From assembly GCA_030248065.1 (NCBI GenBank), contig JASAMV010008944.1:1-64000 (forward strand): a DNA stretch of 64,000 nt, written 5' to 3'. The first letter of the stretch is position 1, and each line of letters opens with the position of its first letter. Of the stretch, positions 47,367 through 57,191 are shown one piece after another. The translations under genes and the position numbers were made by a program. Below the pieces are notes generated by a model that was not told the DNA's origin, searched no databases, and saw only the letters and a program-made list of their open reading frames with translations. The DNA comes from Rhynchonema sp. JSB1_4. Taxonomy: Eukaryota > Nematoda > Chromadorea > Monhysterida > Xyalidae.

Positions 47367-49451
47367 TCACTTTTTTCCTCCACCGCCACGCAACCAATAG
47401 AAGTGATTGTGCACATCATTGCTTGCCTTTTGATGATCGATGGGCACATTGTCGTGATCGTCATTGCGAAACGAGTTTGTGCCGCGCCAGTTCGAACTGT
47501 CAGCACCATTCACCGATTCGTCGCACGGCACAGTATCCAGCGCACTCGGTGAGCTGTATGATTCGTGATTCTGAGCACGACGGAGCTGTCTATTCTGACG
47601 CTTTTTCTGATTTCTCAGACGTCGTGACTTGCTTTGATCACCGGTCTTTTCATCACACTGTTTACTGAAGCACAGTTGGTACAATTCCTGTGCTTGTTCA
47701 GCATTTACGGCGGCCGTCTTCATTTGCTTGTATGTGCCGTTCGGCATTGCACACAATTCGAGCCGTATTTTGGTGCTGCGCACGCCTTTCATGAAATGCA
47801 GTTTCAGAAAGCGTTGCGTCACATGGTCGTCAATTGTGTCCAATTCATATGCAGCCATCATCAAACTTTCCAGCTTGCTGGCGAATTCACAGATTGACTG
47901 ACCGGCATCTTGACTGTACTGCAACAACTGCAAATGTGCCTTGACATTCGCGAATTTTCGGCCATAGCAGTTGTCCAAATATTCCCATGTTGCCTTTAAC
48001 GACTGTTGAATGTGATCGAATTGGTCACAGTAGGACTCAAGGGCCGCACCTTCCAGACTCATGCGAATGAAGTGCAGTGCCACATCGTCCTTCAGACCAG
48101 ACTCAATAGACAATCGTGATTGCACACCTTTTCGCCAGACTCTGTACTTCTTCGGATCACCGTCGAATCGATCAAACGGACCTGTCAGCAGTCGATGCGA
48201 ACTGTCTTGCTGAGCAGACACAGCTGTTTGATGTGTCGACTGCGCCTGAACATGGCCGATCAACTTTAACATCAAATCCTCTGTCTTCTTTTGCTGCACG
48301 TCAATATTCTGTTGCTGTTTCTTCAGCACCTTGTCGGACAACGTCTGCAATGCAGATGCATCCGTCTGGTCGTTTCTCGACTCGCGTGACGACTTTGCAT
48401 CGCAACTGCTTGACGAACGCACATTTTCCTTAACACAATTTCCAAATGGCTCCACGTCATCTCTGTCCGATTCTTCGACATTGCGGCATTCGGAAACTTT
48501 GTGCGTGGGCTTTTCTTCGGAATTGTGACACGACTTATTCGACAACTTTTCACTGGCACTGCAGCTACTTTTCGAATAATAGCCTTGATCGTCACAGTCA
48601 TCATGTTTGTCTTGTTCTTTCAACATGCCACGACGTTGCTGTTTGTGTGGATCTGTTTCAGCTGCCAGCGTGGCTTTTGCTGATCCGACGCCAGCAACAA
48701 TTCGACTTCCAACTTGGCGCAACCCATTCCACAGCGTTGTCGCACCGACTTTCATGGGCGATCTTGTCGTATCGTGCCTCATGGGCGATCTTTTATCGAC
48801 CCAGTCACCGGCCGATCTTTTTGTTGCATCGTGCTTCATGGGCGATCTTTTATCGACCCAATCACCAGCCGATCTTTTCGTTGTATCGAGCTTCATGGGC
48901 GATCTTGTATCGACCCAATCACCAGCCGATCTCTCTTTCTCCCCGTCCCGTTCAGTTAGACTCAAATCACATGGTATCAATTGACAATCACTGGGAATCA
49001 CACAAGCAGAATCCTGAGAGGCATTTCGAATTTTTTCTTTCTCATCGCTATCGGGCTTCGCTTCGCGGATTTCACACGGTTGATCGTTGTCCATGGACCT
49101 TTCGTGCTGCAACTGAGCTCGAATCAGTCTGTCATCGTCAACGTTCAGCAGAACATGGCCATACTTTGTGCAGATGCTGTTGATTGCATACGCCAAGCGA
49201 CGGTATACAGTATCCCAGTGATCAAAATGGATGACCGGCCAATTTCCAAATTTATCAATGAACTGGCGGTACAGTCTCATATCAGATCCCAAACTGGCCT
49301 GTAACACCATTTGTAGTCGCAGCGTCGTCGTCGCATCGCATTTGTCGACCATTTGTTCAAGCCACGTAATCAATTCGCTCATTTCGCAAGGTCTTGTATC
49401 GGTAACAAGCCGCAAAACAGCAGAATTTCCGGCGCGGGCACGCGGGATCAT
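47367..49451 (-). CDS. Retrotransposon Gag-like polyprotein
   Basis: 694-codon intact frame starting 18 bases inside the 5' LTR. The middle carries three tandem units of the type RSAGDWVDKRSPMKHD, and a KQQQNIDVQQKK coiled-coil-like segment follows. The C-terminal third has a capsid-like domain similar to Gag of BEL/Pao elements (GPFDRFDGDPKKYRVWRKG, then helices), then a basic tail (KSRRLRNQKKRQNRQLRR). No CCHC zinc knuckle. The structural protein presumably packages element RNA, with enzymes supplied in trans. Confidence 0.85.
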   Translation of the reverse strand: MIPRARAGNSAVLRLVTDTRPCEMSELITWLEQMVDKCDATTTLRLQMVLQASLGSDMRLYRQFIDKFGNWPVIHFDHWDTVYRRLAYAINSICTKYGHVLLNVDDDRLIRAQLQHERSMDNDQPCEIREAKPDSDEKEKIRNASQDSACVIPSDCQLIPCDLSLTERDGEKERSAGDWVDTRSPMKLDTTKRSAGDWVDKRSPMKHDATKRSAGDWVDKRSPMRHDTTRSPMKVGATTLWNGLRQVGSRIVAGVGSAKATLAAETDPHKQQRRGMLKEQDKHDDCDDQGYYSKSSCSASEKLSNKSCHNSEEKPTHKVSECRNVEESDRDDVEPFGNCVKENVRSSSSCDAKSSRESRNDQTDASALQTLSDKVLKKQQQNIDVQQKKTEDLMLKLIGHVQAQSTHQTAVSAQQDSSHRLLTGPFDRFDGDPKKYRVWRKGVQSRLSIESGLKDDVALHFIRMSLEGAALESYCDQFDHIQQSLKATWEYLDNCYGRKFANVKAHLQLLQYSQDAGQSICEFASKLESLMMAAYELDTIDDHVTQRFLKLHFMKGVRSTKIRLELCAMPNGTYKQMKTAAVNAEQAQELYQLCFSKQCDEKTGDQSKSRRLRNQKKRQNRQLRRAQNHESYSSPSALDTVPCDESVNGADSSNWRGTNSFRNDDHDNVPIDHQKASNDVHNHFYWLRGGGGKK

Positions 49452-49469
49452 TACGACGCAGGTGACACC

Positions 49470-49649
49470 AGATCGAGCGGGCGGGTTTATCGGCTGTGCT
49501 TTTACTCCGGTCCCAAAGTTGAGTATAGATCGAATAGAATAGAATGGAATTACAATGGATCACGCTTAAATATCACTTTGGATGACACGTCACTAAAGAA
49601 ATACGCGTAGAAGCTACGTTATGGGGTAAATACCAGTTATACTGCTTCT
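49470..49649 (-). repeat. 5' LTR
   Basis: 180 bases; the main visible difference from the other LTR is GGTTTATCGG versus GGTTCGTCGG near the plus-strand left end. Confidence 0.9.
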
Positions 49650-49653
49650 ATAA

Positions 49654-52600
49654 CTGACGCTCGCAGATGTCTGTGCACGTCTGCCCATCTCTTCTCAGGA
49701 TGCCCTTTCCCCGTTCCCATTTGAAAATATCACCACTGCTCTTTTTATGCGCGTTCCAGGATATGTTTCCTTGCATGCGCATAAAAACCAATCTTGGATG
49801 AAAAAAACCGGCGTCGGCAACAAAAAACACGTGTGTGTGTGTGTGTGAACGAGAAGAAATAACGATGGAATTTTATATTTCGATTTATGGAACGTAAGCA
49901 TTGACTTTTGATTAATGGGTACTGTTTTTGTGCCTTGCGACCACTTATGACGGTGCCGAATAAAAACATGTCCTAACCTTGAATGACTCTGTGTAGGCGT
50001 GATATAAATCTAACTGTTGCAGCTTTGTTGACCCACCTGCTGCACTGTAATCCTTGTTTTGTCTGGACCACGTCTTACATACCTATATTTTATCTCCGTG
50101 TAATTCGATTTTTCATCGGTTTCTATGTTAGTCTTATTCCGTTGTTCCCGTCAGCCGCAGAGTTTGGGTTAAGGCAGGGTTCAGGTTCAGATGTGTGTAC
50201 GTTATCATCTCCCAGACAGGTGCAGTCCAAATTATTTTCGACACGAAAAGTACCGCAACAGCCAGCCTCGCCTTATCTCACTATTATTTTAGGCTATCAG
50301 TATATTGAATACCTACCTAGACACCCGTTGCTTTATTTTATTAACAGACCATTGTGTATTTCACGATTAGGGTGTAACTAAATAATGCCCTGTTGTTTTC
50401 ATAGCCTTCGGCTCATTTCATGCAGTCACGTTATCGGAAAATGCTTCTTTTGTCAGTTTTGATGAAATTTGTCTTAGTTTTTCGTCCCTAACGCCCCGGG
50501 CGCACAATAAGGTATTGCTTTTTTGATAAAACGTGAAATGAACCAGCCGGCAGGTACAGTTTATCGGTTTGATGGAAGACTTTTCAGTGCGCAATTTTAT
50601 CGAGGTTTTGCACTGAAGCTGCTGGTTTTTAGCGCATTTCGCATACACTGTTATGTATAACTTTACGTTTGTACGTACATATGGCGCAAGGCGCGCATAT
50701 TTCGTTGAAAACAACTGTAGAAAGTGTTACCGCGGTGCGCAAATGCTCATATCACGTTTATTGTTCGCACTCCAAAGCGTTGAACCTGTTTGTTTGCTTT
50801 GCCAAGGCTGACTCATTGACTGAGCAGCAACATATCGCGATCTCACGTTTTCATCTGGAAAGTCAGCAATTTTGGGCGTATTAGGTACATAACACTTGCA
50901 TACATAAGCATCGAATTTTTGTCAAAGGAGCGGAAATGGGCTAAAGAGTTGAAGTTTGTGAATACGAACAGTTCTGGTTTGGAACTTTTCCCAAGGCATA
51001 TACTGTACTTGTTTAGTTGCTCTTGGCGTTTCTCCTGTCCCTGTATGCAGTATCTGGCCTTGATCTTGCCCTAAACAGTGCACAAGAGTAGCTCACGCAC
51101 GCACACAGTGCAATGTACATTTAGGTACATTAGGTACTGTTGTACATATAGTGACGAGAAGTTTAGTAACGGGTCACTACCACCGCGCTGCCGTTGATGT
51201 CGAGATAAAGCCAAGTATAGTCCAGCCACGAACTCATGAGACGACTTTTTTTTGAAATTGGCTTGTGCGGATCCAACAATGTTCCGGTTCCACGTATTTC
51301 GGAAATGAAAGAAAGAGAAACGCACGTATTTTTTTAAAAACACGCTCTCCACTCGGTGCGTAAATTCCCTTTTGACTCCCAAAACATTTGTGTGCTGAAC
51401 AACGCTGCTGTTCGCGTAAGCACGCAACAAATTGAGGTCAGCCAGCTGGAACTTGTCATCATCTCCCTCAGCCAATCTCTTTCTTTTGTTTGCGAAAACA
51501 CGTGTATCTGGAGCATTTTTGAATGCGGCCAAGCAAGCTTTAAAAAAAGTCGTCTCATGAGCTGGTGGCTGGACTATACCTAGATACATACACAGTATGT
51601 GTATGATGAGATGGTGATGAAATGCAAAATATACAAAAAAGCCACATAGTCAGAATCTTCTATCCTGGGTACTTTTTCTTTCTCCTGGTCCTGTGCACTG
51701 TCCATAGCACGGCAGGTATACACGTAGGTACTATTGCCTACAGCTGGTATGCAAGCACTTGGCCAAAGCCGAACACTTTCGAATGTACATATAAGCACTT
51801 GAGCTGCCCGTCCATCGTTACAGAAACCGGTTTCATTCGGCCGTCATTTTTATCTTGAAAAGATTCACACATGTCTGCGTCACGCAACAAAAGTGTATTA
51901 CCACATATGTAGCTTGAGAATTGAATGTAGATTGTGCGGAATTTTTCGTTAAAAAATATTAGCTATAAATATTTTCAGCTGAAACATGATCAAATCAATG
52001 AATTTGTGCCATTACATGAGGATCCAATCATCTTAGTTTTATGCAATTTTTTTTCAGTTTTCTTGTTTTAAGGTACGTACATACATGTATGTATGTATTA
52101 TATGCATAATTGTACCTGCTGGTCGTTTGTACCTTTATTTGCAACTTACGTATGTATGTTGATGCGTTTGCAGGCAATGCACCCTTGTACATATTTATTG
52201 AAGTTTTTGCCGCCTACTCATGGCTCAGCGTGATTGGTCACTTTTTATACATTATACCTGAATTTCATTGCACTTGCCTGTTATTTTACTGTTTGTACTA
52301 TAGAACTTTGCTTAAGTTTCGCAACAGGTTTCGCTGTTTAGGTAGGCGGAATGCATAAACATGTCTACACACAGCTGCAACCGGCAAGCTGCAGACTGAA
52401 CTAGGAGGTAATTATTCACGTTTTCGGTTTTTGTTGCTCATCAGCTCTTGTAGGTTTTGTGTTTGGGAAACAAGAAAGTTAGCGCTCCATATATGCATAC
52501 GTGGACGTGTATTCTTACCGGAGTTTTTCCATACAATCCCAGCCCTCTGAAGGCTCTGTTCGGAAACGTTTCCATAGAGCCCCGGGGCTCTATTTGGGGT

Positions 52601-55600
52601 GAAAAGCTATCCAAAACTCGACCAAGTTTCTTCACAAAAGAGACACAAATAGGTAATTTTTGCACATTTTTCAGCAGAATCTGCTTTAAGATTGAATTAC
52701 GCATGCTTGGAAGCAATCGTGATAACATTCAATAACGTTAACAATGATTTCCAGTGGTCTCAAAACCTGCTACCCATAAACCGCTAGGGTTTTATTCTGA
52801 AACATTTCGAATAGAGCCTCCGGGCTCCACAGACCCACCGCTGGGGGCTTTATGTGGAAAACTCCGGTAATTTCAGGGTGGTCTTCTTTTCCTTAATCCA
52901 CGTTCAGCGATGCTGCACATTTAGGTGGTAGGTATTTTTGCATAACATGCGTTCTGGTCAACTATTCTTCTTCGTCATACCCATCCATGTGTACCCTACT
53001 TATTCATTGTGCCTGAAATAACTCCGGAAATTTCAATTTGTTGTGTCAGATGTATTGCACCATCGTTTCGCCAGTTAATGGATATTCAAGTGGGCAAGCA
53101 ATTAGCGTGTGCATAACTCTTGAAACCAGCCAGACACCCCTTGTGCTGTGTGGTCGCCATTTTCAAGCATGAGAGTTGGTAAATCTTGCACGGAACTTGG
53201 TAACACTGGCGCGCCTTCGGTTGTGTTCCAGTTTATGTGTCAAATTTTGCAGCCCCGTGAGGGCAATTTATCCTCAGACATTTTGACACGGCGATATCGT
53301 GTGACGGATCTGCAATTGCGGTTTCGCTGGCTGCTGCCTTTTTGTGGTGCGCATGCATAACAAGTCGTCTTTTGCTGCTTAGTAAAACGTCACAAATCTG
53401 CTGGTGGACCGCTCAGTTGCCAAGGAAAATATACAAAACTTCGCATGATCGCAGTGTTTTTCGTTGTTTACTGCCTGTTCGCGCCATAAGCAACGAAGCA
53501 AGCCAGCCAAACTAATAAAAGTACCGCTCTTGATTGCACGCGCATCGCGCTTGAGCAGCTGATCCTCTTTGCACTGAACCGTGGTCACATTTGACATGGA
53601 TTGAGGTTTATGGGAAGATCCACAATGTTTTCCCACTGTGTTTGGATTCCGCATTATTCAGTGCTTGGTGCTTTGATTGAACTGATGACACGAGTGTCTG
53701 CGCGCGAAACCTAGGCAACGCGCAAAGCACATACATTTATTCTTCATTATTTCCAGCTGACTAGTTGCGATAATCAGCCGCCAGCCAGCTTACGCGTCCC
53801 AACAGTGTTTTGTGGGTTCCACCCAAAGTGTCAATTTTTATGATGTGCATGTCCTGGTGGACATTGACATTGCTCGTACTTCACCCGGCATGTCACAAGC
53901 CGCGCCTGAACTTCGGCTTATTGGCTCTCTTACGAGAACTAAATTCCCTCCAATAATTTGTTTAATATACAAACAAAAAGTTTGCTGGCACGCTGAGGCA
54001 TGTGACATCGTGCGCTGCTTCGAACTTTATTGCGTGCCACACGCGCACTATCGTAAAGTCGACGCACTCATGACATGAGGCTACGCCACTCACAATATAT
54101 GATTATGTATAGGGGGACTGAAAGTATACGATTTTGTTGTTTATAAGGTTGTCTCCATGGTTCCCCACCACAGACGTACATAAATATAGTACCAATCTAG
54201 GCATATCTTTTGCGTGCATAGTACGCTACTCAGCCAACGTAAACTTTACGGATGTTTGCCAGTTTGCCGTAGCTGCGCCGCACTATTATTCCAAGTTTAA
54301 AAATGCTCGGCGTAAAAATGCGCGATATTATGGATGTGATATCGTATCCCGTCCCGGGCGTTAACCGTTTCGCAATGTATACCTTTATGCTGCAATGGAG
54401 CATCCAGCAGGGCGCTTATCGCCTCGGTTTTATCGCGTGGATAGTTTTGGAACTTTCTGCTTACGTGTGCAACTCTCGGCCGTGGTGGTGTTACCTACCC
54501 ACTTGGTTGACGCGAACTTTACATAGGCGTCGTGTTGATGATTATTCACGTTTTTGTACTCTGGTGCACATGTACTCGACTCAAAACAGTGATTCATAAC
54601 AACGACTGTACCCTGGAGCACGCAGAGCACAACGCAGTCTGGAGTTTATTTCTATCGTGCGCGAAAATAGTTCGTAACTTTGGGCGCATAACAACATCAA
54701 ACTCATTCAAAGTTCACATGGTTTCGGTTCAGCCAGACAGGACGTTGTGTAGTCGTGGTGGCCTTTTTCAAAACGTTTTACCACGAAATAATGATCATTT
54801 TTGAAAAACCAGCTGAGCGCCAGCTCAAACAAAAAACTTGATGGTTGCGATTGTGTATGGTATGTATCTTTATATTGTGCCTTGAGTAGGGTGGCATATC
54901 AAATTTCCTTATTTGTGCACTCTCTCCCCGCGCAGCCGTTGCGCGTGTGTCATATGTACATATGTAGGTACATATGTAGCGAATTTCTCTCTTTTTTCTT
55001 TTCCATCTTGCTTCCAAATTAGGTTCCTATCCGTGTTCTGGTGGTATGGTGATTACTTTGGTTACGGTTCGTTTTGATGTATTCGTTTCTTTGCCGGCGC
55101 AAGCGGCGAAGCTGATTGAATTGCGTTATCTGCTGTCGACCTGTCTCGCCTGTACTCTGCTCTTTCCATGGCGGCATTTTTTATTTCAATTCTACAAGAA
55201 TAAATGCGCAATATAAACAAATCGTCTAGGTTTTTTTCTGCTGCCTCTCATATCGAGCGATCCAACGCTGTGTTTGTTGCAGCGATGTCCGTTCATGCGA
55301 AACGGCTTTATCAATGGCTTGAACGATGGTTTGGTCCGATTTATAAAAAACACAAATATTTTTTGCAACACTAATAATGCAAAATAAAACACATCTTAAG
55401 CTTGTCTCATTTTTTCGATTTGCATTGATTCTAACATCTGGTTTATTTTTGTGAGCCATCGACAGAAACAACATCACCACCTTTGAGACCAAATCGGCCG
55501 GACCAAACCAGGAGCTTGCTGATTTGTGACAATAAAGTTGGTGGTCGTTTTTTCTATGAACATTTTTAATTATTGATCGGTTACTGTAGCGAAGCGATAG

Positions 55601-56480
55601 GTTCCTTGCGCAAAAATTCCGTGTCTCGCCCACATGTTGATAACCATATTCAAATCTTTTTGAAATCAGAACTAGAGTCTTCAGTCACTTACTTTCGGTC
55701 AGCCCACAAAGGATGAAAAATTGAAGTGGGCCCTCTTTTTCCTCTTCGTGGCAAAAGTCGTCTGGACCCAGTCTAAGCAAAAAGAAGAGCTTTTTATAAA
55801 TTTGTTCAATGCTATTCTATCTTGCGGCGTCCCAAAGTTTGATAGATTGTTGTCCGAGCAGACTCGCCCTAGCATGTACAGTAATCACCTCCTCGATTAA
55901 ATGCACTGTGTTGAAGGCTAGTAATTTCGACACTATTTCTGAAGTTTCAATAATTATAAACTTCTATTACCTGAGCCCAGGCACGAGTTGCATGCAAATG
56001 CGTGAGGCACATGGATTTTTAACCAAATCTAGTAGCTTTTTAGCTAGTAAACTTTTTGAAAAGCTCGTAAATTTTCCAAATTTGTAGCGTAGCAGCTACT
56101 AAATTTTTTACATTTAGGCCAAAAAGCTAGTCAATTGGCATTTCAGAAGAAAAAAGGTACTAAATTTTGCATTTTTGAAGCTTTTTGCCACCAGCCTAAT
56201 TTGAAAAAATAAACCCTGGACCGGGACACAACCGTGAATAGGCACGCTCAGCCCTGAGGAATGCTATATGTCTCTCCCAGTGTCCCCCGCATCGAACATG
56301 ATCTGAAAAAAATTTTTCTGAGTGCGGTAAAGTGAGCCATGTTCATGTAAAGAGCGTTAGCCTCAAAATCTCTCAACGTATCAGGCTCAGGCTGGAACCG
56401 AAACCGACATGGCTCCATTGATTCTGGTTCACTTTTTGAAATTCGATTTTCTTTTTCTCTTTTTGGCTGGCTGACACATC
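49654..56480. other. Long gene-poor stretch
   Basis: Nearly 7 kb with no exon I can recognise. Contents: GT microsatellite (49830-49850), GTATGTAT microsatellite (52070-52105), a TIR element (51216-51578). The minus open frame 55226-55633 (135 codons) has no recognised motif. Confidence 0.5.
51216..51578. mobile_element. TIR MITE
   Basis: Ends TATAGTCCAGCCACGAACTC and its imperfect inverse, continuing as CATGAGACGACTTTTTTT. A TA duplication fits. A fragment occurs at 1298-1375. The 172-codon minus frame across it is accidental. Confidence 0.8.
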
Positions 56481-56485
56481 CAGTG

Positions 56486-56810
56486 GAGAGGTCGCAGGCC
56501 GGCCCGGCCCGGCCCGGCCCGGCCCGAGCCCCCAAATTTCCGGCCCGGCTCGGCACGGCCCGGACCGAACCCGCAAAGCTCCGGCCCGGCCCGATTTTTT
56601 GGCTCAGATTTGGGAGTCCCTCAGATTTTAACCCAATTTTTGTCATAATTTTTGCGATTTTTTAAACCTATTTTTTGGTTGAAAATTTATTGTTTTCCAC
56701 GAAAAACATTCTACTTTTTCAGTAAAATAAGTCACTTCGGGCCCGACCCCTCCAAATCTCCGGCCCGAGCCAAAAGCCCAAAGTCGCGGCCGGCCCGATT
56801 GCGACCTCTA
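56486..56810. mobile_element. hAT-like MITE H7 (GGCCCGGCCCG arrays)
   Basis: Ends GAGAGGTCGCAGGCCGG and CCGGCCCGATTGCGACCTCT, flanked by the exact 8-base duplication ATCCAGTG. Related to 18769-19190. More of this repeat lies at 57540-57570 and 58018-58400. Confidence 0.85.
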
Positions 56811-57191
56811 ATCCAGTGCTGTGTGTGCCTGCTGTTACTGGCTCACAGAAATTTGAAAATTAAAACCACAAAATCAGCAGAAGATCACCAGCGTCGTTCA
56901 AAAATAAAATGTTATGGCTGCCCCGGCAGGTAACCGTTCGCCTTTATCATCCCTTGTTTTCTTCAGGGTTCACCGCAGAAGACCAAAAATTGGACAAAAG
57001 AACTCTGAGTTGGGAACGGATTTTGGACGAACGAAACTCTCACAAAACCAGATCAGACAAATCTCAATCCTGCAAACTTTCTCAACAAACCAACCAGGGA
57101 TACGCCATCTAGTCTTCTGCGTGAGCATGACCTCAATCCTGATCCGAAAACCGCTTGATTCTTGACTCATTTGAAACATCACCCACCGAAA

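Larger units (their letters stand above)
46165..49649 (-). mobile_element. Gag-only LTR retrotransposon
   Basis: LTRs of 180 bases at 46165-46344 and 49470-49649 differ at only a few positions, so the insertion is young. Host duplication ATAA on both sides (46161-46164, 49650-49653). In minus orientation a TGGTGTCACC primer-binding-type site directly follows the 5' LTR, and a polypurine tract AAAAGGGGAAGA precedes the 3' LTR. Internal region has one long frame and no protease, reverse transcriptase or integrase, so it must depend on a helper. Confidence 0.9.

Noticed and set aside
48446..49183. 245-codon plus-strand frame opposite Gag
   Set aside because: Shadow of the Gag frame; its repeats mirror the Gag tandem unit.
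51071..51589. 172-codon minus-strand protein
   Set aside because: Spans both ends and the interior of a TIR MITE; no family features.
55226..55633. 135-codon minus-strand frame as a gene
   Set aside because: No recognisable motif, no splice-compatible neighbours and a plain AT-rich context; left unannotated.
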